From Candidatus Heimdallarchaeota archaeon (lineage in GTDB: Archaea > Asgardarchaeota > Heimdallarchaeia > Heimdallarchaeales > Heimdallarchaeaceae), in NCBI GenBank assembly GCA_030608385.1, contig JAUWEG010000017.1, forward strand, positions 1-34,892: a stretch of 34,892 nucleotides of DNA. Direction: 5' to 3'. A model generated the notes under the pieces. That model was not told the origin of the DNA and did no database searches. It saw only the letters and a program-made list of their open reading frames with translations. The number at the start of each line of letters is the position of its first letter. Positions within the stretch are counted from its first letter, which is position 1. Of the stretch, positions 26,921 through 34,892 are shown piece after piece. The position numbers were made by a program, and so were the translations under genes.

Positions 26921-27823
26921 ATGAGTCAAAATGACATAAGAATGTATAAAGAACTCTTAGATCTCCTAGATAAGAGGAAAGAAGAAGGCGCAATCGACAA
27001 AGCTAGCTATGAAGAATTAAAGGAAAGATACACTGAAAAATTAAGTTCAGCTAGACAAGAATTAGAATTTAGAAAAGATGCACCTGACATAAAAGTATCA
27101 GGATCAAAAGCTTTCACACAAGATTCTATTACTGTTTCTGGTGCTGCCACAATATCTGGAGGGAAAGTGACAAGAGATATAAGAATCTTTGGATCGGGTA
27201 AAATCTCTGGAGATATTGAATGTAAAGCATTGCGATGTTCTGGATCAGTTAAAGTTTATGGAAATGTACTCGCACATGGTGAAGTAAAGTGCTCAGGTTC
27301 ATTTAAATGCGAGAAAGATTTACATACTGATGAAAATGCCTCGTTTAGTGGTTCAGCAAGAGTTTCAGGAGAAACCGTGGTTCAGGGACATCTTTCTGTA
27401 ACTGGATCCTATAGAAGCGAAAAGAATACACAGGCCATTAGAGGAGCTACCCTCACTGGTTCTTCTATAATAGGAGCTAATCTACTTTCTGAAGATACAA
27501 TTAAAATTGGAGGAAAAGCACGTATTGAGAAAAACATCTTGTGCGATAATGTATTAATCGAAGGTCGAAGAACCGTTTTTGAATCTTGGTTTTTCAGGAA
27601 AGCTAAAAAAATAGTAACTGTTTATGGAAGCATCATTGCACAAAATGAAGTAGATGTTCAAGATGTTAAAGTATTTAAGAATATTAAGGGAAGGGTTGTA
27701 AAACTAGGCCCTAATACTTTGGTAGAGGGGAGAGTATTTTATGTTGAAGATTTGTTCATGGCAGATAGTGTGAAGTTGATGAAAGACCCTAAGAAAGTAT
27801 CCCAAGAAGAAATTAAACTCTAG
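26921..27823 (+). CDS. Bactofilin-like polymer-forming protein with SHOCT-like N-terminal helical hairpin
   Basis: 300 aa; KELLDLLDKRKEEGAIDKASYEELKERYTEKL (SHOCT-like), followed by short-period beta-helix repeats (ITVSGAATISGGKVTRDIRIFGSGKISGDIECKALRCSGSVKVYGNV...SARVSGETVVQGHLSVTGS). Confidence 0.75.
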   Translation: MSQNDIRMYKELLDLLDKRKEEGAIDKASYEELKERYTEKLSSARQELEFRKDAPDIKVSGSKAFTQDSITVSGAATISGGKVTRDIRIFGSGKISGDIECKALRCSGSVKVYGNVLAHGEVKCSGSFKCEKDLHTDENASFSGSARVSGETVVQGHLSVTGSYRSEKNTQAIRGATLTGSSIIGANLLSEDTIKIGGKARIEKNILCDNVLIEGRRTVFESWFFRKAKKIVTVYGSIIAQNEVDVQDVKVFKNIKGRVVKLGPNTLVEGRVFYVEDLFMADSVKLMKDPKKVSQEEIKL

Positions 27824-27860
27824 ATATTTTCTTTGATATCTCTCTCTTTCTTTTCCAGTT
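27824..27860 (+). terminator. U-rich archaeal-type terminator
   Basis: Pyrimidine-rich tract (attttctttgatatctctctctttcttttcc) directly after stop; convergent gene follows. Confidence 0.4.
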
Positions 27861-27888
27861 TCAACTATTCTGTTTCCGAAGATAGAAT

Positions 27889-29406
27889 CTAGATTTGATA
27901 TAAAGGTGAGAATTTTTCCTTTAAATATTCTATATGATATCTTGGTTTCAGGTCTTCTCCTGTGATACTTTTAACCATATCGAGACAATCCAAAGTTCCA
28001 CCCCTCTGATGGATATTTAATCCAAGCCATTGACGGATGGGCTTGAATTTACCATTTTGTAGAGATGTTTTCCAATCAGGAAAATCTTGAGACATTTTAG
28101 CTGCTATTTGAGAAGAGATTAAGTCACCTATCCCATAACCAAAGAAGTAACCGTAATATTGTGAATACCAGTGTAAATCTTGCATCAATCCTAAAGTATC
28201 GTTTGGAACATCAACTCCTAAATAGTGCTTGTATTTTTCGTTCCAAACCTGAGGTAATTCTTTCGTATCTATCTTCCCAGCAAACCAATCTCTCTCTATT
28301 TCAAACCGAATTATGATATGCAAAATATAAGTAACCTCATCAGCTTGTATTCTAATAAAACTAGGATTTACAGCATTAAGAGCAAAATAGAAATCTTCCA
28401 AAGAAATATTCTTGAAAACATCTGCAGTATCTTTTTGAAACTGAGGGTAATAATAATTCCAAAACTCTTTTGAGCTAGCAATAATGTTTTCAAGAAATCT
28501 AGATTGTGATTCCCCAAAACTTGGAGACGACATGCGATATATAGGTTGATTAAACCATTCATCCTTCCCTTGTAATCCATGAATGGCATGACCACATTCA
28601 TGTGCCCCCGCAAGAAAAGCAGATAAAACATGGTCTTCGTGATATTTTACAGTAACCCTGACATCCTTAAAACCACCACCAATCGTTAAAGGATGTTCAA
28701 CCTCAGCAATATTTCCAACTGCATTATCTGAATAGAAATCATATTCTAAGAAGCGTGCAAGGCTTTCAACCATTTTCACCTGAGCTGAACGTGAAACGTT
28801 CCTACTAAGAAATGATCTATCAGGTTTTACTTCTGATTCAGAGCATTTCTTGATAAAAGGAATAAGAAAGGTCTTTACTTCATCAAAGAGATTAGAAAGT
28901 ATTTTTACACTAAAACCCTTATCTCGACTATCTATAAGTGCATTAAAAGGATCATCCATATTTTTTGATTTAGCCAAGAGAGAGGTAGACTCTACATTGA
29001 GAGCAAATAAATTTTCTAAATCAGGAAGAACCATTTGAAAGTCAGATTTTGCCTTAGCTTTTTTCCAAACTTCAAGAGTTTTGTTTGATTGATTAGCAAG
29101 TTTTCCTACTAACTCAGATGGAAGAATTGTTCTGTCATCATAATCTCTTCTAATCAATTCTATATTTCTTCTTTGAAAATCATCAAGGGAATTGTCTTTT
29201 TCACATGTTTCCAATAATGTACCTATTTCTGATTTGGTAGTTAAGCCATGAATTTTTTGACTAATATATTGAAATTGTTTTGCTCTATACCCTACTGCAG
29301 CGGGGGGCATGTGTGTATTCATATCCCAATAAAGAACTCCACTAATTGAATTTAATAATTGTATTTCTTGATAATTTTCTAATATGTCATCATATGCTTT
29401 GCTCAT
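27889..29406 (-). CDS. Carboxypeptidase Taq (M32) metallopeptidase
   Basis: 505 aa; AGAHECGHAIHGLQG (HExxH), SPSFGESQSRFLENIIASSKEFW, HIIIRFEIERDWFAGKI, NIHQRGG. Confidence 0.93.
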   Translation of the reverse strand: MSKAYDDILENYQEIQLLNSISGVLYWDMNTHMPPAAVGYRAKQFQYISQKIHGLTTKSEIGTLLETCEKDNSLDDFQRRNIELIRRDYDDRTILPSELVGKLANQSNKTLEVWKKAKAKSDFQMVLPDLENLFALNVESTSLLAKSKNMDDPFNALIDSRDKGFSVKILSNLFDEVKTFLIPFIKKCSESEVKPDRSFLSRNVSRSAQVKMVESLARFLEYDFYSDNAVGNIAEVEHPLTIGGGFKDVRVTVKYHEDHVLSAFLAGAHECGHAIHGLQGKDEWFNQPIYRMSSPSFGESQSRFLENIIASSKEFWNYYYPQFQKDTADVFKNISLEDFYFALNAVNPSFIRIQADEVTYILHIIIRFEIERDWFAGKIDTKELPQVWNEKYKHYLGVDVPNDTLGLMQDLHWYSQYYGYFFGYGIGDLISSQIAAKMSQDFPDWKTSLQNGKFKPIRQWLGLNIHQRGGTLDCLDMVKSITGEDLKPRYHIEYLKEKFSPLYQI

Positions 29407-29482
29407 TTAATATCACTTACAAAAAGACGAATGGTATTCAAAAATATTATCCCCTGAATAGAAAAAGTAAGTAGGAAACAGA

Positions 29483-30733
29483 TTATTTGCTTCCAAGATA
29501 TTTTGCTTTGTCTCCTAGCTGCTCTTCAATACGTAGTAGTTGGTTATATTTTGCAGTACGTTCTCCTCTTGCAGGAGCACCAGTTTTTATTCTCTCAGCT
29601 CCAAGAGCTACAGCTAAATCAGCAATGAATGCATCTTCTGTTTCTCCTGATCTGTGAGAGATATTTATACCCCAACCATTGTTACGTGCTAGATTGGCAG
29701 CTTGAATAGATTCAGTTAATGTCCCGATTTGATTGACTTTCAGTAAAAGATAATTTGCAGCTTTCTTATCAATCGCCATCTGTATTCTCTTTGGATTTGT
29801 TACAGTTAAATCATCTGCAACTACAGATATATCAGGTACTTTTGCATGTAATTTTGCAAAAGACTCAAAATCATTTTCATCAAATGGATCTTCAATTGAA
29901 ATTATTGGATATTGATTAACTAAATCGACATAATAGTCGACAAGCTCACTACCAGTTAGTTTCTTTCCATCAACTTCATACAAAGAATCTTCAAAGAATT
30001 CAGATGCCGCAGAATCCAATCCAATAGAGATTTGTTTTCCAGGTTTATAACCTGCATCTTTAATGGCTTCAACTAGCATATCAAGTGCTTCAGGTGCAGT
30101 ATCAACTGGACTACCAAAACCCCCCTCATCACCTAGATTAATTGCTGAGGGTCCAAATTTCTTTAAATTGTTCCTTAGAACTTGATAAACCTCGCATATT
30201 GATCTCAAAGCTTCGCTGTATCTTTTGAAACCATGAGGAATAAGCATAAATTCTTGGATTTTCAAATTACCTCCTGCATGTTCCCCACCATTGATAACAT
30301 TTAACATAGGAACAGGTAAACTTGTTGCATCCTTATTCATATATTCATAAATTGGAAGGTTCAATCCATTCGCTGCAGCTTTACATACAGCTAATGAAAC
30401 ACCAAGCATTGCATTTGCTCCAAGTTTAGATTTATTTTCAGTTCCATCAATTTCCAACATTAGATTGTCAATTGCTTCTTGCTCAGTTACTTCCATTCCT
30501 ATAACTTTGGGGGCAATGAGTTTGTTTATGTTTTCAATGGCTTTTAAAACACCCTTTCCAAGAAATCTTTTGTCTTTGTCTCGTAATTCAAGTGCTTCGT
30601 GCTCACCAGTAGAAGCACCAGAAGGAACTAAAGCACGACCAAAGCCTTCAGATGTATAAACATCCACCTCAACAGTAGGATTTCCTCTTGAGTCTATTAT
30701 TTCACGAGGAATAATCTTTGTTATTTTAACCAT
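29483..30733 (-). CDS. eno: Enolase (phosphopyruvate hydratase)
   Basis: [103 protein letters not shown]. Start set at MVKITKII; listed ORF starts at 30754. Confidence 0.96.
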   Translation of the reverse strand: MVKITKIIPREIIDSRGNPTVEVDVYTSEGFGRALVPSGASTGEHEALELRDKDKRFLGKGVLKAIENINKLIAPKVIGMEVTEQEAIDNLMLEIDGTENKSKLGANAMLGVSLAVCKAAANGLNLPIYEYMNKDATSLPVPMLNVINGGEHAGGNLKIQEFMLIPHGFKRYSEALRSICEVYQVLRNNLKKFGPSAINLGDEGGFGSPVDTAPEALDMLVEAIKDAGYKPGKQISIGLDSAASEFFEDSLYEVDGKKLTGSELVDYYVDLVNQYPIISIEDPFDENDFESFAKLHAKVPDISVVADDLTVTNPKRIQMAIDKKAANYLLLKVNQIGTLTESIQAANLARNNGWGINISHRSGETEDAFIADLAVALGAERIKTGAPARGERTAKYNQLLRIEEQLGDKAKYLGSK

Positions 30734-30787
30734 AGTAATCAAAGATAAAAACAAAGTACAATTATTAAGGATTTTTCAAGGTATATC

Positions 30788-31786
30788 TCAAGTTTTGAAA
30801 TGTTCAAAACCCTCATTTGACATATTATGCATTGAAAATTTTTGCTCTGAAATAATTATTTTTTTATGGTTTTTATTGAAATGGCCAATCTTTCTTACAA
30901 ACAATTTTTTCTCTTTGGCCTGTTTTAACAATTCTTCCTCCATCTCTGGAATAATAGAGAAAATAAGTTCAAACTCTTCTCCTCCATTAAATGTTAAATC
31001 TAATGGATTCAGTTTTTTAGTATTAGCGTAAGATTCTACTAGAGAATGAATAGGAACTTTAGTGACATTAATTCCCATTTTATTTATATCTGATAATTCT
31101 TTCAAAGTTATAAAAAGACCATCCGAACTATCTATACATGTATTGATTGAAATTTTGCTAAAAAGATCTAAATATTCGATTTTCGCTTTTGGTTCAAATA
31201 TAGAAGACAGTACTATTTCTTGCAAATCAACTGGAACTTTTTGATTTTTCAGAAGTAGATTATAACCAAGGGACGTTAGTCCAAAAAAACCTGTTGAAAA
31301 AAGTAAATCTCCATTATTGGCACCTTTTCTGGGAAGTAATTTCTCTCGCTCACAAACACCAAATGAAACAATATCTACAATAATATCAGCTGTTTCATTT
31401 AAATCCCCTCCAAGGTATAAAATATCATATTCAGTACATTGATCTCTTATCCCTTGAATTATATCCATTGCTCTAGATATTTCTAAATTTGAAGGGAACC
31501 CAATGCTTGCAAGACAACCTAAAGGTTTTGTGCCTTTTGCAACAATGTCGCTAACAGACATTGTCACAGCTTTTTGCCCTATTTGTTTGTCTGACATTCC
31601 TGGAAGAACATCAGTTTCAAACACCAACATATCTGCATTAATTACAAGAATTTTTCCTGATTCTAACGCAAAAGTCGAAGCATCTTCATTGTAATCGAGG
31701 ATAGGAGTATCTACCAGATTAGCTATTTTCGATAAAAAAAGCTTCTCTCCAATCTGTTTCATTTTACGGGTTGTTTGTTCTTTCAT
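30788..31786 (-). CDS. thiL: Thiamine-monophosphate kinase (ThiL; AIR synthase superfamily)
   Basis: 332 aa; MGEK/QIGEKLFL start, LVINADMLVFETDVLPGMSDKQIGQKAVTMSVSDIVAKGTKPLGCLASIGFP, LGGDLNETADIIVDIVSFG, CIDSSDGLF, NGGEEFELIFSI. Confidence 0.85.
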   Translation of the reverse strand: MKEQTTRKMKQIGEKLFLSKIANLVDTPILDYNEDASTFALESGKILVINADMLVFETDVLPGMSDKQIGQKAVTMSVSDIVAKGTKPLGCLASIGFPSNLEISRAMDIIQGIRDQCTEYDILYLGGDLNETADIIVDIVSFGVCEREKLLPRKGANNGDLLFSTGFFGLTSLGYNLLLKNQKVPVDLQEIVLSSIFEPKAKIEYLDLFSKISINTCIDSSDGLFITLKELSDINKMGINVTKVPIHSLVESYANTKKLNPLDLTFNGGEEFELIFSIIPEMEEELLKQAKEKKLFVRKIGHFNKNHKKIIISEQKFSMHNMSNEGFEHFKT

Positions 31787-31888
31787 TTAATTCCCCTAAT
31801 ATATGTTATTTGTGACATTTCAAAAGAATTTCTAATTAGTTGAAGAGATCTTAAAACAAAAATGAAAGAAAGGAGACTGAAGAAACTG

Positions 31889-32725
31889 CTATGTTAACAC
31901 TCCTGAAAAGTAGAAGAAGAATACAAAAAGTGCTACTGGCATTGCTATTGCAACAAAAGCATTAACCCAAGCCATTTTTCCTATGATTCTTAATGATATA
32001 GAGGAATAGATAATAAATACAAGCCACAAGACTACCATTATTCCCTTAAATATCCACATAGCTGGAGAACCATACAAGTTATCTATATAACCGGTAAAAT
32101 CTCCAAAATCTACCTGGTCTGAATCCCCTAAACCCCCAGATGGCCCCATTAACGTGAGAAATATACCAAAAAATTCTCCTATAGTAATAGCTGCAAGTGA
32201 ATAACCAATTATTGATCTGAATTGTTTTGTTGTTGCCTCGGAGCCAAGTATTGCTGCAAATTTTGCCATTAACCAAGTTGCAATAAATAGGAAAATTTTA
32301 TACATCAACCAAACTACTAACGGCATTATAACTAGAGTAACTAAAAACAAAATGAATCCCATTGATATTGTCATTGACCACTTGTCAGGATCAGAACTTC
32401 CAATTAAGAAAGAGGTTGAATATACAACTCCTGATTTTACCATAACCATATAATATCGCAAAGAGAGAAATAGAGAAAATAGGAATAAAATGATATTGCC
32501 ACCTTTTTTTTCAGTAGCAATTGCGATTTCTTCACTGGTTCTAAAAGGATGTCTAAAATATGCATACAACCGTATGAAGACTTCTCTTAATGAGGGTTTG
32601 AATGAAAATTTCTTCAACTCATACTCCAGAAGTCCAAAACCACAAAATGGGCAAACAGAGTATTCTAATGGAACAGTCTCAGAACAGCTTGGGCATTTTT
32701 GTGTACTTTCACTCATGTTGCTCAA
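31889..32725 (-). CDS. Zinc-ribbon + Yip1-like multi-TM membrane protein
   Basis: 278 aa; N-terminal CPSCSETVPLEYSVCPFCGFGLL ribbon, then multi-TM domain with LREVFIRLYAYFRHPFRTSEEIA preceding hydrophobic segments, Yip1-domain-like. Confidence 0.65.
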   Translation of the reverse strand: MSNMSESTQKCPSCSETVPLEYSVCPFCGFGLLEYELKKFSFKPSLREVFIRLYAYFRHPFRTSEEIAIATEKKGGNIILFLFSLFLSLRYYMVMVKSGVVYSTSFLIGSSDPDKWSMTISMGFILFLVTLVIMPLVVWLMYKIFLFIATWLMAKFAAILGSEATTKQFRSIIGYSLAAITIGEFFGIFLTLMGPSGGLGDSDQVDFGDFTGYIDNLYGSPAMWIFKGIMVVLWLVFIIYSSISLRIIGKMAWVNAFVAIAMPVALFVFFFYFSGVLT

Positions 32726-32815
32726 ATCTTTATATTGGTTTAGGTTTAATATTTATTGTGGCTAGTTAATGAAAACTTTTGTGTTAAATGTAATGAGAAG
32801 TTGAAGTATAAAAAA

Positions 32816-33568
32816 TCATCTTTTTCTTTTGTTAGACCTCTTCTTCATAATTTTAAAGAAGGATATTAGAAGAAATATTACTAATAAGGAAGATAAATCC
32901 ATAAAGACGGTCTTAGTTTGGCTTTCAATTTCTAAACTAGTTAAAATTAGTTCTATAGATAGTTCATATAATCCATATGATGTGTGTGCTTTGAGTAAAA
33001 CTCCTGTAGAACGATGATAGTATAAAGTTGAAAACTGTCCATAATAATCACTAGTTTGAAATAAAATAACTTCATAAACTTCATTTTCTCCATTAATGAT
33101 CTGTTCAAAATTACTTATCTCATTAATAGATGTATTAGTTTGCTGAATTTGTGATTCAATATTTTCCCAGTTAGATGAATTAGCATAGAAACCACCATTC
33201 CAAGGGTAAATCCCAATAGTCAAACCAAATGCTAAATCAACATTCCTAACATTATAAAAGGAACTGTTTGTCAAAGCATTTCCAAGAAATAATGTTCCAT
33301 TGATATCAGTTTCAGTAATCGAGGTTATATTGTATCTAATTTGATCGTTAGGAACAACTGACCAGTTCCCAAAATATGTACCTGGAGGCCAAGTTCCATA
33401 AAATACGTTCTCGGTACCACTTGATTCTAGAACTTCATAAGTAAGCAAATCACCTACACCTAATTCAGTATTTGATGCAACTGAAGTTAAACTAAAAAAT
33501 GTAAGCATAAACAGAAAAATTACACACAGAAAGAACATCGAAATTTTATTGGTTTTGTTATATTTCAT
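32816..33568 (-). CDS. Hypothetical cell-surface protein (signal peptide, ectodomain, C-terminal TM and basic tail)
   Basis: 250 aa; hydrophobic N-terminus, NxS/T sites, C-terminal LLVIFLLISFFKIMKKRSNKRKR. Confidence 0.65.
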   Translation of the reverse strand: MKYNKTNKISMFFLCVIFLFMLTFFSLTSVASNTELGVGDLLTYEVLESSGTENVFYGTWPPGTYFGNWSVVPNDQIRYNITSITETDINGTLFLGNALTNSSFYNVRNVDLAFGLTIGIYPWNGGFYANSSNWENIESQIQQTNTSINEISNFEQIINGENEVYEVILFQTSDYYGQFSTLYYHRSTGVLLKAHTSYGLYELSIELILTSLEIESQTKTVFMDLSSLLVIFLLISFFKIMKKRSNKRKR

Positions 33569-33622
33569 ATTGAACCCTAGGAAAGTTATTACATATTTAA
33601 TATAATATGTTTAAATTTATTG

Positions 33623-33715
33623 TGGCGGATCAGGCAGGATTCGAACCTGCGACCTCCAGCTGTCTCCAGTATAAACTTCCGAAGGCTGGTGCCTTATCCA
33701 CTAGACTACTGATCC
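33623..33715 (-). tRNA. tRNA-Arg (anticodon UCG) with 17-nt intron; CCA encoded
   Basis: Minus strand GGATCAG TA GTCT AGTGGATA AGGC A CCAGC CTTCGG[AAGTTTATACTGGAGAC]A GCTGG AGGTC GCAGG TTCGAAT CCTGC CTGATCC G CCA. 7-bp acceptor, 5-bp anticodon and T stems; 93 nt minus 17 gives 76 nt. Anticodon at 33680-33682. Confidence 0.93.
33662..33678 (-). other. tRNA intron at canonical position 37/38 with bulge-helix-bulge
   Basis: 4-bp central helix CTTC/GGAG flanked by 3-nt bulges GGA (cut GG^A) and ACA (cut AC^A). Confidence 0.85.
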
Positions 33716-33730
33716 CATACTAATTTTCAT

Positions 33731-33742
33731 TTTTATTATACT
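33731..33742 (-). promoter_or_regulatory. TATA-like element upstream of tRNA-Arg
   Basis: Minus-strand agtataataaaa about 20-25 nt upstream of the mature 5' end. Confidence 0.4.
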
Positions 33743-33829
33743 TTTTATCTTTTCTGTTGAAAGCTTAACAATTGTTCATTACAATATTACGTTTAGAACT
33801 AAAAGGGATTTTGGAATATGAGAAAGAGA

Positions 33830-34870
33830 TTATCGAGGAATGCCATTTTCAATCCAGGAATTTATGAGTCTCTCGAACTCCTTTTTCTTCTTTATAGATT
33901 GAGTTTGATATGCGTAAATCTGTGACATTGCTAATCCACCAAGTTCAATATAAGCCTCATCCATATCACATATTGCTGCGATTCTAGCTTTCCAATTCTC
34001 ATCAGTATCTGCTTGTTGTGCATAAGACATGAATAATTTCAATATTTTTTCAATCTTTGAAGAAACAGCTGATTCATCGGTAACAGGTTTTGTGGTAACA
34101 TTTATTTTAGCAGGTTTAGATTCTTCTCTAGGTGTTGGTTTAGGCTCAGGTTTGGGTTCAGCTTTTGGAGCTGGCATAGAAGAAGGCTTTTCGACTTCTT
34201 GTGATTCATCAAAAATATTTTCTTTAATTATAGGTCTTGACGAGTTTGCTGATTGTGAAGGTATTGATTCTTTTTGAGGTTCTTCTCTAATTGGTGCAGA
34301 TTCCTTCTTTTTAGAAACTGAAGAGGGTGTTGCAAATTTTATCTGATCTGGCGAAATTGTATCAGATGCTTTGGATGCAGGTATAGAACCTGTAGAAGTT
34401 GTAACAGATGCAACCTTTGAGGAAGTTGTAAAAGCACCCTTTGGTGCAGACAATGTTATGTGAGGAATCTGTCTTGCATTAATGATTGCATCTAAACCTA
34501 TGTCAATTGGTTCAACTAATGGTTTTAGAGCGGGCGTTTCTGCCCCAAGTTTTAGTATTTTTTCTTTCAAGGTTTGACTTCCAGCTGTCATAAGACTAAG
34601 TTTCTTTCTAAGCTCTTGGTTTTCTTCTCGCAGTTTTTCTTCTCCTTTTTCAGCTTCAGTTTCAATCGATTCAATTGAACCCATCAGAGCATGCATTTGC
34701 AGTTGAAGTTCTTCTCTTTCAGCGTTAAACAAATCTTGTTGTAATCGTGTGTCTTCTATTTCTTTATCCAGATCTACCTTCTCTTTTTGCAAGTCTTCAA
34801 CTAATTTAGATAGATGATCTAATTCTGTTGTTAGTTCACGAACTTTTTCATCTGATTGTGTTTGAGACAT
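33830..34870 (-). CDS. Coiled-coil protein with Pro/Lys/Glu-rich linker and small C-terminal helical domain
   Basis: 346 aa; N-terminal heptad-like region (VRELTTELDHLSKLVEDLQKEKVDLDKEIEDTRLQQ...), linker PKAEPKPEPKPTPREESKP, C-terminal SSKIEKILKLFMSYAQQADTDENWKARIAAICDMDEAYIELGGLAMSQIYAYQ. Confidence 0.7.
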   Translation of the reverse strand: MSQTQSDEKVRELTTELDHLSKLVEDLQKEKVDLDKEIEDTRLQQDLFNAEREELQLQMHALMGSIESIETEAEKGEEKLREENQELRKKLSLMTAGSQTLKEKILKLGAETPALKPLVEPIDIGLDAIINARQIPHITLSAPKGAFTTSSKVASVTTSTGSIPASKASDTISPDQIKFATPSSVSKKKESAPIREEPQKESIPSQSANSSRPIIKENIFDESQEVEKPSSMPAPKAEPKPEPKPTPREESKPAKINVTTKPVTDESAVSSKIEKILKLFMSYAQQADTDENWKARIAAICDMDEAYIELGGLAMSQIYAYQTQSIKKKKEFERLINSWIENGIPR

Positions 34871-34892
34871 TTTTTCTTGAAGTTTCTCAAAA

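Noticed and set aside
28368-28631. 87-aa minus ORF in another frame of the M32 peptidase
   Set aside because: Alternate frame of a well-supported gene.
34130-34175. Short tandem repeat in DNA (ggttcaggtttgggttcag)
   Set aside because: Encodes the KPEPKPEPKP-type linker; ordinary low-complexity coding repeat.
34029-34277. 82-aa + ORF with GLGSGLGSAFGAG repeat
   Set aside because: Complement of the Pro/Lys/Glu-rich linker of the coiled-coil gene on the minus strand; not a real glycine-rich protein.
1-34892. CRISPR arrays, transposases, integrases, rRNA, C/D-box sRNA arrays
   Set aside because: No regularly spaced repeats, no mobile-element ORFs, no rRNA-like segments; isolated TGATGA-like strings lie inside coding genes without matching D boxes.

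Overview
The window is AT-rich, gene-dense archaeal DNA. It most likely comes from an Asgard-type archaeon; that is an inference from gene content, since no marker phylogeny was possible. About 35 credible protein genes and one tRNA are visible. I see no CRISPR array, rRNA, transposase, integrase or phage module. Recognisable genes include an ArnD-like deacetylase fragment, a GT4 glycosyltransferase, an exosortase/archaeosortase-like membrane protease, a hexapeptide acetyltransferase, a MoeB/ThiF-like E1, deoC, an adjacent bacterial-type mutS-mutL pair, Trm112, metK of the bacterial/eukaryotic type, an FKBP isomerase, UPF0179, glycerol-1-phosphate dehydrogenase, an NSUN/RsmB methyltransferase followed by a NIP7-like PUA protein, aCPSF1/FttA, an MCT-1-like PUA protein, M32 carboxypeptidase, enolase, thiL and a Yip1-like membrane protein. 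The items most worth a second look are: (1) a 697-aa type I membrane protein with the architecture and local motifs of eukaryotic ribophorin I (OST1/RPN1); (2) a bactofilin-like beta-helical protein with a SHOCT-like N-terminus, divergent from a winged-helix regulator across a TTAAG-rich intergenic region; (3) a three-gene ATGA-coupled membrane cluster that looks like a split DUF1616 protein with an attached wHTH; (4) a tRNA-Arg(UCG) gene with a 17-nt intron forming a canonical bulge-helix-bulge; (5) an exosortase-like protein with no visible substrate nearby; (6) several conserved-looking orphan ORFs. All homology calls were made by eye and from memory.
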